Positions 23,918 to 35,631 of a DNA stretch of 64,000 bases are shown here, in pieces; position 1 is the first letter of the stretch; each line of letters opens with the position of its first letter. A program made the position numbers and the translations under genes. The stretch is from contig JAKCWW010000259.1 in NCBI GenBank assembly GCA_026260175.1, positions 27,767 through 91,766 of the forward strand, in the 5' to 3' direction. The notes beneath the pieces are model-generated. The model was not told the DNA's origin. It saw only the letters and a program-made list of their open reading frames with translations, and searched no databases. This DNA comes from Reticulitermes lucifugus. Its lineage: Eukaryota; Arthropoda; Insecta; Blattodea; Rhinotermitidae.

Positions 23918-23946
23918 CTGAAGATGGCCGCATTGTTGGCCGAAAC
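23918..23946 (+). other. Hammerhead-like motif, helix I lost
   Basis: CTGAAGA, one T, a perfect 4-bp stem GGCC/GGCC, GAA, then ACGTGT (short helix III) and A at the cleavage position. All core boxes are intact, but the flanks expected to form helix I do not pair. It is probably an inactive member of the set. Confidence 0.4.
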
Positions 23947-25489
23947 GTGTACGAGTTCATGGTGTATATGAACTGATTTTAATATACTTACGTGCATTAA
24001 TTGGTAAACTTATTGTATGAATTCATGATCAAATTTAGAGGATATTGACGCTGTTTAACTTCATAACTTGAAGCAGTTTCGTTAAATAACCTAAGAACAA
24101 ACTAGGCGTCAGTGATAAAATCCAGTACTCACCCAGTGTGACTTCACTGCTTTTACCGCGTTGTGATCAAGCAAACCATGCCGCCTCCCCCCCCCCCTCA
24201 TATTAAGATCTCCATCCCGTCCACCGAACCCCTACAAGAAACCAATATCTGCTCAGACCATTCTTCAAACTGTATAATTTCCCTGTTACAGAGCTTGAGT
24301 TTCCTGGCGCCCTCTATTACTGTCGTTGATGAAAGTCGTCAGTCCCAGGCGGTCGAGTCCCACATTTCATATAAAACAAGTGTCATGTCGATACCGTGCG
24401 TTATCGACATCATTGTTACGAAAGACTTTTTTTAGGTTGACACACCACTGTTAAAGACTTTTAACAAGTGGAGAATATTATGTATTTAAATTATAATATT
24501 GTAATAGTATTTGTAATGCGGTTTATTTGAAACAAAACTTGCTGTACTCAGGTGTTTCCTTTGTTCGGGATGGGGTTCATGCTAACCGACAAGCATACAG
24601 CAGTACTGTAACGGTGAGTCGGGCAGTTCAAAGTGGACGGTTGCACATGTATGTACGTTTAATATTCGTAATTACAATCCATAAAGTATGGGACATGTAT
24701 GACCAAAGTTGGCACTCGTTTAATCCGGCACTGAATGATCTCAGAGTATTAGATAATTCTAAAACATTTCTTTGAGCGATTAATCTGGTCGTCCAAACGC
24801 GGCTATCAACACAAGAGAACAGAACACAATATCAGAGTATTTCCACACATCAAATAGCACTAAACCTCAGTTTTTAAAATCGTATATATCTTACAGAATT
24901 TATCGTTATACTGCTAGTAATTTTTCAGTTCCTCTTTCCTATTTTTAACTACAGAATGATTTGTGCTGAAAACGTCATGCTCTGTCCATTAGCGTGTCAA
25001 CTGTCTAATGGTGAGGAACACGATACAGCTTAGGATCGGCCACTCTCGGCCAGGAGACCGAGTATCCCGAAAATGTTAGTGACTCTACCCACTTCTTGAC
25101 GAATAATGTTGGATGGAGAATGAAATTACACTACAACCGTTTCCTTCCATATCTCCTTCATTCATTTAGTGATCAACCTATAATTCATCTCTGTATCATC
25201 TGTACTACTGAAAACCGCACTAAGTATAGCGTAATTAATAAACAAATAAATAAAACAAGATTTTTCGCGGCATTTCTCAGAATTGGAGATTGAGATACTT
25301 GTTACATCCCCTACGTTTTTGATAGGTGGGTATGATCAACACTTATAACTGTTTTATATATAATTGTATGTATAGAGTTCTAAATTGAGTTACGGTGGTG
25401 TTTTGTCATTGTTAGAGAATTTGTCGGCATTGTCAATTGTTCATGTGCACTATTCTATATGTGTGATTAAGACTCACGTCTGATATTTA
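23947..25489. other. Non-coding stretch, nothing recognised
   Basis: Contains a short poly-C run near 24186-24197. The 24163-24435 and 24527-24775 frames have no domain. Confidence 0.5.
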
Positions 25490-25927
25490 AGAATGGGGCG
25501 CTGAGGAGCTAATTTGGGCCAAAGGGGAGATAGCAGGGGAATGGAGAATACTGCATAATGAAGAGCTTTGTGATCTGCAGTCCTTACCAAATATTATTCG
25601 GGCGATAAAATCAAGAAGAATAAGATAGACGGGGTGTGTGACACGTATGTGGGAGAGGAGAGATGCCTAAAGTGTTTTGTTGGGAAACCTGAAGGAAAGA
25701 GGCCACTTGAAAGACCTAGGCGTAGATGGGAGGATAATATTAAAATGGATCTGTAAGAAGTGGGATGGGACAAGGACTGGATTGATGTGGCTCAGAATAG
25801 GGACAGGTGGGGAGCTCTTGTAAGAGCGGTAATGAAACTCCGTGTTCTATAAAATGCGCGGAATTTCTTGACTAGCTGAGGAAACGTTAGCTTCTAAAAC
25901 GGACTCTGCTCCATGGAGTTAGTTATT
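25490..25927 (+). mobile_element. LINE 3' end, 5'-truncated
   Basis: The same LINE family as at 17970. Recognisable parts are GGGGAATGGAGAATACTGCA (EWR.LH), AAATCAAGAAGAATAAG, CGTAGATGGGAGGATAATAT (RRRWEDNI), GACAGGTGGGGAGCTCTTGT (DRWGALV) and the CTCTGCTCCATGGAGTTAG terminus. Stops and shifts interrupt the frame, and the tail holds only about one TTAG unit. Confidence 0.85.
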
Positions 25928-26786
25928 GTCCATGTCTGTGCATGATCATATGCAATTCTTTTATTAATATTTTCATTTTCGTCGTGCTGCTAACAATTTC
26001 GTTTGTGGGATATTATTTGTACTGGAATGTGAGACAAGTGAGGAACATATCCTTGGAAATCCCTCTACTGGTCTACTCAACTGTGAATTATAAAATATTG
26101 GGAAGTGCTGCTATGCCGAATACAAAAATTCAGTAATCCGAATATATGTCACTCTTGCTCTTTGGCGCCTGACACTGGTGGTCTGGTCACAAATGTCACG
26201 GACAAGTAATCCTAACCGGTACGTCGAGGTGGAACCAAAAAAAGTGCTTGGAAGATAAATTGTCTGTCGGATGACATATGTTTACCGTGTAAAACCATTT
26301 CTACGTGTCTTGCCTCAGTCTTTGTACGGAAATCCATTCTGCATTGAGAACGCTGCAAATCGCCTGTCCGCAGAAATGAGAACTCTGATTACGTCAGCCA
26401 TTCTTAGGCTTGACGGATTTTATAATACTAGGGCCCACTTTTATTGCTCCATAAAAGTTTCTTAGATGAGATGTCGTTTCTTTCAAGTGTGGTTGATGTT
26501 CGCGGGAAAAGACGTGAAGGATGAAAGTGTTATCACAATAACTACTTTTCGGTTGTTTGTTTGTTTTGCTGGTATGTTGCTTACCCTAAGGGCACTTGAA
26601 TGGTTTCTGTGTTAATAAAATTTATTAGTAGCAGCGTTCTTAAAACTTTATTCAAAATTTGGATAATAGCGCAGACACTTAAACTTTTGTACGTGACATC
26701 AGTGAAGCAGAAGTATTTATTACTCTGTTGATAATAGACTGTAAACTAGTCCACATCCTGAGCAAAATTAATCCAGACATATCCTT
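25928..26786. other. Non-coding stretch, nothing recognised
   Basis: The 64-codon frame 25942-26136 has a hydrophobic start but no family resemblance. The frame 26271-26465 shows no domain. Confidence 0.45.
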
Positions 26787-26973
26787 CCTTCCATTTCTGT
26801 AAAAGTCATTGGAATATTATCTTCGCATTTACGCCTAGGTCTTCCAAGAAATCTTGTTGCTTTACGTCTTTCCATTACAATCCTTTATGCATCTCTATTC
26901 TCCCCACGCGTGCCATATGGTCAGCCCATTTCATCCTCGTTGATTGTATTTCCCTAACAATATTTGGTGTGCA
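26787..26973 (-). mobile_element. LINE 3' fragment, minus strand
   Basis: Reverse complement match to the LINE family: on the minus strand AAATATTG, then GATGAAATGGGCTGACCATA (RMKWADHM), GAAGACCTAGGCGTAAATGC and GAAGATAATATT. It is the only minus-strand copy of the six. Confidence 0.75.
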
Positions 26974-29384
26974 GTAAAATAACCAAGTTAATGTATGATG
27001 CATAATAGTAAATTTGACTCAGTCCACACAAATTGCGTATTTTTATTACTGATGTTTTTCTAGTTACGTGTTTCGGCTATAATGTCTCCATGGGGCCAGC
27101 AAATTTATTTATGTAGCTAACTGGATAACTTACATTGCTATCAGTCTTGTTGTAACTAGAGATCTTTAGTTTTACATGTATGAATATTTTCAAATTGGGA
27201 TCTGTAATTACAAAAACTACTAGCTTACATAAACGTAATTTTTAATTTTAATTTTTAGCTATTATAAACCGAAACACCAATAATAAAACAATACATACAA
27301 GCTGTTTCGACTGTGTCAAACTTACTACTTTGAATTATGTACTACTCTAAATAGCACAACGGATTTTATCAACTAAATACAATTTATAAAGCTCCTCATC
27401 TTGAAGTTTTCTTCAGCTTTATTTTGCTTCCTGTTATGTCCAAATATTCACGCCAGCAGCCTGCCATCAAAACCCTTCAGTTTGCTTTCTCCCTCATTGT
27501 GACAGATCAGGTGGCACATCCATACAAAACAAGAGGGAAAGTTATACTTTCTTATATTTTTACTTTAAGTTCTCAGATCGCAAACAGGAAGATCCGCTTC
27601 GTAAAATATATTCAGCCGGAAGTTAGCAAGCATTTCTAGGATTTTAATTGTTCTTAAATTCTTCCTGAATGAAATGCTTTGCTATAACCATTGTGACGGA
27701 ATTTAAACTATACCCTTTCCTCCTCTGTGAAAAGACCCTAGAGCCTAGCTGCGCAATTTGAGATTTGACATATGTTTTCCATGACCATAATTTAGGAAAG
27801 CAATGTAGGTTTTTTTCTTATCATAAATATATTTCATGTATATATATTGTGCCCTTTTTATATTTTGTGTAATGTTTGCTTTCCGGGGTAAATTTCTATA
27901 GAGGTGATGTAATTTGATTTATTATCTTTTGCGTAGATTGAATGAATACGTGTGTGTGCACTTTGCCTGTGAATGTAATGTTGGTAAATTTTGTAGCTTT
28001 CTTCCTTCTGTGAACAGGATGGTCTGATATTGTGCGAAGTTTGAACTGGATACAATTTTCCCTGTAAAACATGCGTTACTACGAATATGCATATTTTGTT
28101 CCGCGTAACTATCACGTAAATATCTGAAGTGTAAAATGTTCTCTATTAACATACTGCGGAGATACTCAGTACGTTATTTCTTTCTCATAAATACATCTTA
28201 TGTCTCAATTACAGTGCGATTCCCATGCAGTGGTGTGGGAAAACTGTAATAGGGGTTTGTTTCTCGCCTATTCGCATAGGTAAGAAAAGTAAAGAATGAA
28301 CCAACTCGTCAGATTTTGTGTAAATTGGACAGTAAATAGAATTCCGAAAATAACAAAAATTGAAGGTATGAACAATGAGTCTGGGTCGGACAGTAATCCA
28401 TATTCTACTACGCAGTGCGGGGAACACTCATCTTCAAGGACTTTTATTTTCCTTCTCTGTTCCCCTACATCCACACATCATCTTGCACTCTTAACAAGGT
28501 CCCTGTGTAAGCGACAGGCAATCCATCATGCCCAGACTAGATTCTGCGTTAAAATCCGTGCACCATATCATGCAGTAATGCTTTTTATTAACACTTTCAG
28601 AGTCTCAACGCACAACTCTCATGGCTAGAACATTATTTATTTCTCGTCACATCAGAGACCGGAGGTGCTTGAACTCCGTGACTTTCTCCGTCTATGTTGC
28701 CATATATTTTAAACCCTACTTTATGCTGAGAAATTTAGCTGCCTTTTTTTTGTCATTTACGTAATCAACTATGAAATTGTCTCTCATTTTATTACCTCAG
28801 TTTACATAAAATAGGAGAAGTAGGTTCACTGGTTACAGTTAAAACAATAACTTGTTTAGTCGTAGGAAAACGGTGATTTCTGATTTTATCTACGGCACAG
28901 AACACTCCCTCTTATCAAAGTCGTTTGACAAAACAAAACAGGCCCGATAACAGGACCTTTCTTCACTATCTTCAGCCGAATTATGTCCATCCAATCATAT
29001 CTTTCCACAACATGTTTATACTTTTAGTATATGTCTTATAATTTTCTTGCGGAGTGCGAGGAATGAGCTCATGATAAGAGGTTCTGGCCACCTAATAGCC
29101 TTGTGTATCCAATAAAACGTATCAGGAATTTCGATAGAACTCGATACTGGAAAAGCTCCAGTATAACCATTGTCATACACATTTCACGTGGGGCTAGTTG
29201 TAGGTTTATCAATATTCAAACTTCAGAAATTAAAGAGTAACTATTTCATTATCATGCCCACACGTCAACATTCAGACGAAATGAGGCAAAATTTGTTTAT
29301 TTATAATTTATGTGCTAACATAATTCATTCGCCAAAAAAGTATGTGAATGTCTTTGTGTTGGGAACGATAGCTGGATCGAAGAA
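26974..29384. other. Non-coding stretch with a possible old repeat frame
   Basis: No gene recognised. Near 27070-27095 on the minus strand is a further, badly damaged GAAAC-type motif. The frame 27424-27639 (+) includes the peptide HPYKTRGKVI, which resembles fragments often predicted from repeats in cockroach and termite genomes; this is recalled, not checked. Frames at 28209-28628 on both strands have no domain. Confidence 0.35.
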
Positions 29385-29800
29385 AGAGGAGTAACAGGAA
29401 GGTTAGAAAATATGAGTAGGTTATATAACAAGGGGCTTAATAATTTGTACTCTTTAAATCATGTTACTATAGCGATAAAATCAAGAAGGACGACATAAAC
29501 AGCACAAATAGTACACACGAGGGAGATGATTCTTTTTAAAGTATTTCCGTAGGAGACTGAGGAAAGATGGAATTTGGAAGATCTAGACATAAAAGAAAAA
29601 TCATATTAAGGCGAATCTTAAAGAAAGACTATGCGAGTATGTTGAATGCAAATGTAGGTTATACTGGTGTTGATTGTATTCGTCTGGCCCAGAGTAGGCA
29701 TTAGTGACGCATTCGTATGGGTAGAGTACTGAAATTTTGGGTTCAATAAAAGGCAGAGGGTTTGTTGACCGTCTGACGAATGCTGGCAAGATCGGCAATA
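29385..29800 (+). mobile_element. LINE 3' end, strongly decayed
   Basis: Keeps the order of blocks seen at 25490: AATAATTTGTACTCTTTAAA, AAATCAAGAAGGACG, GAAGATCTAGACATAAAAG, TCTGGCCCAGAGTAGGCA and AAATTTTGGGTTCAATAAA. It has more substitutions than the other copies and a foreign patch near 29637-29665. Frames are closed throughout. Confidence 0.65.
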
Positions 29801-32800
29801 ACTGACTGGCATGTTAATTCCATTGCAGCTTGAACACAAAGGAACTTGACTTTTTTTTACTTCGGAATTTCCTCTATGTCAGTTTTGCACAACTTGTAGT
29901 TCAGTTTCCGAACATAACTCGCTGTAATATTTACAACTTCTTCCTTTTATATCTTACCGTCTTTTGTCATACCTTCCCTACGTCATGCTCTCCACCTTTG
30001 ACAAACCTACCACATTGCTCTCGTACCTGACATATACGAGAAGTCCTATGTGCGAATGTTCGTCATACCTTGATTTTTTTTCGCGGATCATTATATATAC
30101 CACACCGCATTATATAATACTTCTCTTTCCTAGTCAAGCGCAGAATTATCACTGAAGTACAAAGAACCTTCTTAAAATATCTACAAACGAAACCTGCCAC
30201 AATTAACTTATTTAAGTTTCTCTAAAGCCATCTCTCAATCCTTGCCTTGATTAATTATTCGTGTATTGAATAAGTCTCTGCCGGCTGCATATGTAACATT
30301 TAGTGCCAAGTTGTATAACGATTTTGAATGAATTTTTAAGGACCTGAAAAGAAGCGATCGTGGCCTACTTTAATGTACCACCGAGAAGTGTAAGCCACAG
30401 CAGCCACGATGTGAAACCAGACCTTCCCCGTAGGAAGACGCGCTAAAACTCTTTTCTCTTCCGATTTTTCTGATCTTACTCTATGCAAATACACTAATAC
30501 TTTGTATACTTTTTAAGACCTTTTGCACTTCCTTGTGCGAAAATATTTACGTGAGCATGCTGATTTTAAGTGAGAACACTTCCGCGGAAAGATCGTGTAG
30601 GTGTTGATACCCCTGTCAAAGAACGCCGCTAGCTAAGCAGCAGTCCTCTCTATTTTCTCTTTGCAAAGTTTTAACGCTGAATTCAGGTTTCCTGGAGCAA
30701 TAGATCACGGTTCGCAGACCACAGAGAGGTTGTTGAATGTGGGGGAGGGGGGTGCTACCGGACAATGTTCTGTCTGAAGCAGAGGTATGCATTCAGTGTT
30801 AAAGTGGAGCAAGGGCATAATTCGTATTTTAGATTGGTATTGAGTACCTCTCTGAATTAATTCTAAATTAAATTACGTTTCACAGATTGCTTTGCATTCA
30901 CTGTAACCTCTTTTTCTACAAAATCGAGCTCAAGTGTTAGAATCGCAAAAACACCGTACTTTTTAAATAATTACTGAGGTCCGCAAAAATCAGCGCTCTT
31001 AACTGAACGCTCAGAGAATTCTTTCTAAAAGCTTTCTTGCATTGACATTGAATTTTAAAGGAAGGTGGGTGTCTTTGTTCTGATCTCCTCTGCTTTCTGC
31101 AGTAGGATGTCCCTAACATGGTGAATTTCTTTCTTACTTCTGTTCCCCTGAATCATAGGCTACTTTAGTTACCGGGTATTCACGGAGTCGGTGCCTAGAT
31201 TAGAGATGCTGGAAAAGTAAAGCTAATAAAAACGTATTATCCAGTTTTAACACCTTTCTGAACTGCCATGAATTTTATGTCACATCGGACTTCTTTGAGG
31301 TTTCCAGGTACCTGTTCCATAAACAGAGGAAAATATCTGCTTGTGTTTGGTCACCCTATTTATAGAGCTGAGCTACTGCTCTCTATAAGTTTTATTTTAT
31401 TAACGGTTTATTTAACGTCGACACCAGTATCTCTGACTTCGTATTATCGAATAGTAATACAGTCGGTGAAGAGGGAATTGAAATTATGTTGAAAGAAGCA
31501 GTCGTGCCCTAATTGAATGTAATATCCCAGAAACTGTGCTGAGAGATTAAAGAAAGCCAGGAAACTCATGATCGTAGATAGTACATATATATATTCTAGC
31601 TGAATTTCAAAAAGACATTTCCCGAAATTGAGTTAAAAAATTTATGGTCCCCATGCAGAACCAGATAAATCAATTTTCCATGTCGGACTATATTTAATCA
31701 GAATTAAATTTACAAGTTTTTTTAAAAAATCCACACAAGAAAGGATTAATTGGAAGGTTGTGTCTGTTGGATTGTCCTTTCACATGTTTTGTCTCCGAAC
31801 CTGGCGAACAGAAAGGATGAAATTTGGCACTGAAGATCCAGGCTGAAATTTGTGGTGTACATACATTTGATTTTTCTGTGCACCAATCAGTTACAGCCCC
31901 CAGTTTATAAGATGCCGCAAAAAGTACCATTAATTTTTGTTCGAAGTACCCTGATGGTACAAAATCTTCGCACATGATTTAGATTAAAGATAAACTTACA
32001 ATCAGCAAGTTTGGTGGGCCATGTGTCTCCATCTGATTAATATTCAACATAACGGAAGGGAGTGCTGGTTACGTATGTTGGCTTTCATTCAGGTACTAAG
32101 ATTCTGTTTGACACAACAGGTTTGTGTCACGAAAAATTGCAATATGGAAGTCAGAAGAGGTATGCAAAATATAAAAAAAGAGTTGGAGTGTACAAATAAA
32201 GTTACAAAGATATATGAACTACATAAAACTTTTTCGTGGAATATTTTAGTAGTTCATCAGTTTGGATAACTGAGCTCATTTGGGAGCATAGTAAGATATT
32301 TAAGCATTAATTCTTTGTTGAAAATTGCTTTGGGTTGGAATTCTTTTGACCACGAGCAGGTTTTTTTTTCACCAAAATCCGTGTCTTCAAAATTTAAACG
32401 TAGAATTTTCCCTTCTTGTAAGCACCATACTATAAGGCACTAAAGGAATGGAGCCAAATTCCCAAGCACTTTCAACGTCGTCATTCGCTTTATTCAATGC
32501 CTCGTACTCTTGATTCAAGTAGTTATGCCCTTTTATCCCAAACCATAAGAGACACCCCTCTGTTATTTCTCCCTGTGCTAATTGTATGACAATCCGTTGC
32601 CAGTGAATCGGACAAAATCTTCTTCACGCTTAGATTCATTCTACTATCCACCGAAACACACAAACCTTTTGCAACTTTCCATCTATAAAGCAAACCTGAG
32701 GCTTACAGCGAATTCAATAGAGAGGATTGTTTACGACATCCGTGGTACCAAGCGAAATTCAATGGAAATCAAAAGTGGAAAAATTGCAAAGCAAGCGAGA

Positions 32801-33484
32801 ACTCTATAAACAGTATTTTAAAGAAGAATTACTGTAAAGACTGGGATATACTCTTTGAATCTTCGCGAATTCTGATTTTATCTATATTGAGAACATCGCC
32901 GCGACGTAACGTGTATCACTAGATTGTTCTCGTCCTGTGAGCCGCGTCAATAATTTGCTAAAAAGCAACGTTTTTGAGACTTGCTGCCTCTCCATCATCA
33001 AAGTCAGTGCTTTGGGTATCACATATTACGGTGTCCTCCCCATAGAAGATGACTAGAAAGATTTTAATCTTTCGCGGCGAACAAGTCCACTAATTTGTTT
33101 CCATTCTGTCACGCATTAATGATTGGCTAAAAATTAATGCCTCCGACACCTGTTATTTCTCCACCGTCACGGTCGATTTCTTGTCGCTGTTCATTTGTTA
33201 GAACTCTGCTTGGTTTTTGACAGTACTGTGGATTTCCTCATTCTTTGCAGGAGAGTGATGCGATAGTTCCTTCATTAAAAAGGAAGAGAAACTCTCCTTC
33301 CAATAGAGACCTACTTTTATGTTCATCGTTAAAATAATTGACTTACTCTGTAACTCCGCACTTTATAGATTATGCAAATGAAAACATGTGAATTAAACTA
33401 TCTGAAATCAAATTTTGAGGAATTTTTCTAAAGTTCTCAATACGCATCATTAAAAAAAACAATAAATTAAAGAATCGAGATAAA
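29801..33484. other. Non-coding stretch, nothing recognised
   Basis: AT-rich, with a short G-rich run near 30740-30752. Open frames (29830-30030, 31268-31492, 31694-31975 on minus, 32021-32269, 32582-32809) have no recognisable domain, and no convincing exon boundaries were seen. Confidence 0.5.
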
Positions 33485-33580
33485 TATCGATACTGCAGCG
33501 GGATTCGACCCCGCGATTGTAGTGTCAATGCTGTCCTGTAACAAAACAGCGCAGACTGTAAGCCATCAGGACTGTCTACG
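33485..33580 (-). mobile_element. Possible tRNA-like SINE relic
   Basis: On the minus strand, GCGGGGTCGAATCCCGC is a strong B-box-like hairpin, and TGATGGCTTACAG about 55 bases upstream could be an A box. No cloverleaf closes. It may be an old SINE head or a chance match. Confidence 0.35.
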
Positions 33581-34688
33581 CCTTCAATGCAAACTACAAA
33601 ATATTCTGACAAAGCTTGTTAGTCCACACGAGGAGCCTCTACCGTGTGCATTACTGAAATGAAATTACTGGCGTCCGCTTTTGTGTTGTTCATGCATCCC
33701 GCAGGCGACTGGCTACCTGTTAGGATTGTCAATTGTCTCAGATCTCAATTAACCCAGCATGAGGCACAATATATGTAAGCTTCACAGTCAAGCCTTACAA
33801 CTTGAAACTAGAGAAACAAGCAAACATATTACGGTGGGTTGCACTGAGTATTACAAGTTGTTTGCCACAACTTAACACTTATTGGATTTTTCGAGGTAAT
33901 TACAGCAGAAAGGTAAAGACAATAGCGAGTTAAATGCCACATAAAAAGGATGTGGCGCTGCGTCCTTTGATGTAGTTTATTATAGTCATTCTAATGTAGA
34001 CTTTTAACAAAGCTTGGCTTCTCGTGTCTACAGAACAGGATGTTTTGATAGAATTGGCCGAACTTGATCATTCTTTTTCGTCTGGATTCTAGACATACAA
34101 GAATTATTACATTATACTTGAGGTTCTCCGAACGAAAGCTATAAAGATTACTGTGACGCCATGTCTTGTGGTAATAGCAGCGACAGTTAAAAGAAACTTG
34201 TGGCAGGATCCCTGATTATGTAAGCAGCAGATTTCTTTGGAACGTCAGTACACTTTTTTCAAGCTACACTGCATCAGATCGTAGAATTCAGTCTTCAAAA
34301 TATGCGACAATATTGATTCTGAAATCTACAGGGCGTTTCATTCCGATAATGTTAAATATTTAAAGAAAATACACGCCCAGTGTGACATTAACATCTTAGT
34401 TCCCCTCTTGATTGATTTGTGTAAGTTTCCTCAGTCTAAGAAAAATGGAAAGTAATCTGCTGTCAGGCAAATTGACGAGTGTGATATTGCGAGTGAATAT
34501 TGCGAGTGAATAGTAAATTGTAGGATTTAGGAGCCGAAGTCTTTGATTAAATTTAACTGTCTCCGAATCCAATTCAAAGACGGGCTATTTTGAACATGAT
34601 AATGGGCATTGGGAGACATAAAGAGTGGTATTTCTTGATCATCTATTACATCCTCATCAGGATTATTACAATGTCATTATTAAAGGGG
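33581..34688. other. Non-coding stretch, nothing recognised
   Basis: No gene or repeat family was recognised. Confidence 0.5.
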
Positions 34689-34950
34689 TTTTTTTCTGTG
34701 GCTCAACAGCCCTATGCGGGCTTAGGCCGCCTCATTGTTGAGGTTTTCGAGATAACACACACACAGACACACCACACTCGGCAGAACTCCTCTGGACGAG
34801 GGATCAGTCCGTCGCAGAGACCTCTACCTGTCAACACACATCACTCACAAGAGACAAACATCCATGCCCCCGGCGGCATTCTAACCCGCAATACCAGCAA
34901 GCGAGAGGCCGCAGACCCACGTCTTAGACTGCACGGCCACTGGGATCGGC
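34689..34950 (-). mobile_element. SINE-A, near full length, minus strand
   Basis: Reverse complement of the copy at 15768. The T run at 34689-34695 is the poly-A tail. GGCTCAACAGCCC and GGCTTAGGCCGCCTCATTG are the tail hairpin region. ATTCTAACCCGCAATACCAG is the B-box region, with one change from the consensus. The head ends at GGCCACTGGGATCGGC. The open frame 34590-35060 (+) reads through the antisense strand of the SINE and is not a gene. Confidence 0.9.
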
Positions 34951-35211
34951 TATCATTGTGCTGGTTAGATAAAATTAAAGTTGTCCCTTTGTACGTCATG
35001 AAAGCATACAGCGAAAATTCAGGTGTAGTTTCTCTTATTCTTAATTTCAGCATCATGTAAAGATGAATGCTCAGTTTCACGCCTTGTCTGCTTTACCCTT
35101 GTGTCCAACGAATGTTAGGCCGGTTTGTAATCACAATCAGTCTGGAACTTTGGAGAAAAGAAGATGATATTAGATTTTATACTGTTCATTCCGCGCATTG
35201 TCGATATTCAA

Positions 35212-35460
35212 CTCACAACACTCAGTCCATCAAAATGCACTATATTGTTCCCAGATATTTTATATTACAATATCACGTGGAACATTCCCACATGTTTCGA
35301 TCCCGTATGGAATCATCATCGGGGAATCACATTAAATTAACATTTCACAAAACCGAATTAGCAATCCATGTACACAATAGAAAGATGCAAGAAAGTCAAC
35401 CGGTTAAAATGTAGGCGTTTGTTGCATAATGGATCCTGGTCAGGGTTTTGGAGAGAGCCT
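35212..35460 (-). repeat. Dispersed repeat carrying a decayed hammerhead
   Basis: About 240 bp similar to 39890-40138: AACACTCAGTCCATCAAAAT / AACACCCAGACCAAGAAAAT, CAGATATTTTATATTACAAT, ACATGTTTCGATCC, GGAATCACAT-type sequence, AAAATGTAGGC and GGATCCTGGT. Strand is given from the hammerhead motif it carries. The open frame 35067-35414 lies in it and is not a gene. Confidence 0.75.
35284..35327 (-). other. Hammerhead-like motif with two core changes
   Basis: Minus strand: ATTCC, CCGATGA, T, GATTCC/GGGATC stem, GAA, ACATGT, G, GGAAT. Helix I (ATTCC/GGAAT) is perfect, but the core has CCGATGA for CTGATGA, and the base at the cleavage site is G. Both changes should abolish cleavage. The homologous motif at 39963-40005 has neither change. 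Confidence 0.5.
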
Positions 35461-35592
35461 ACATGTTTAAGAAGAATAAGACTTTCTTAAATAATTATTT
35501 AACTGTACTCCGTTATATATCATATATAGCAGTGTAAGCAATTGAGATCTCAATTTGCATTCAAACCCGTGTATTTAATCTTCCATTATTGC

Positions 35593-35631
35593 CAACCTGA
35601 TGATAGCCCATTGGGCTGAAACGTGTTGTTG
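35593..35631 (+). ncRNA. Putative compact hammerhead ribozyme
   Basis: In order: CAAC (helix I, 35593-35596), CTGATGA core (35597-35603), one T, stem AGCCC-ATT-GGGCT (helix II, five perfect pairs, 35605-35617), GAA, ACGTGT (short helix III, 35621-35626), T at the cleavage position (35627), then GTTG, which pairs perfectly with CAAC. This is the order and spacing of a type I hammerhead, apart from the single extra T before helix II, which all motifs in this window share. Helix III is only about two base pairs, as in minimal hammerheads that work best as dimers. Activity is untested. Confidence 0.55.

Noticed and set aside
34590-35060. A 156-codon open frame, the longest on the plus strand
   Set aside because: It reads mostly through the antisense strand of a SINE-A copy (34689-34950).
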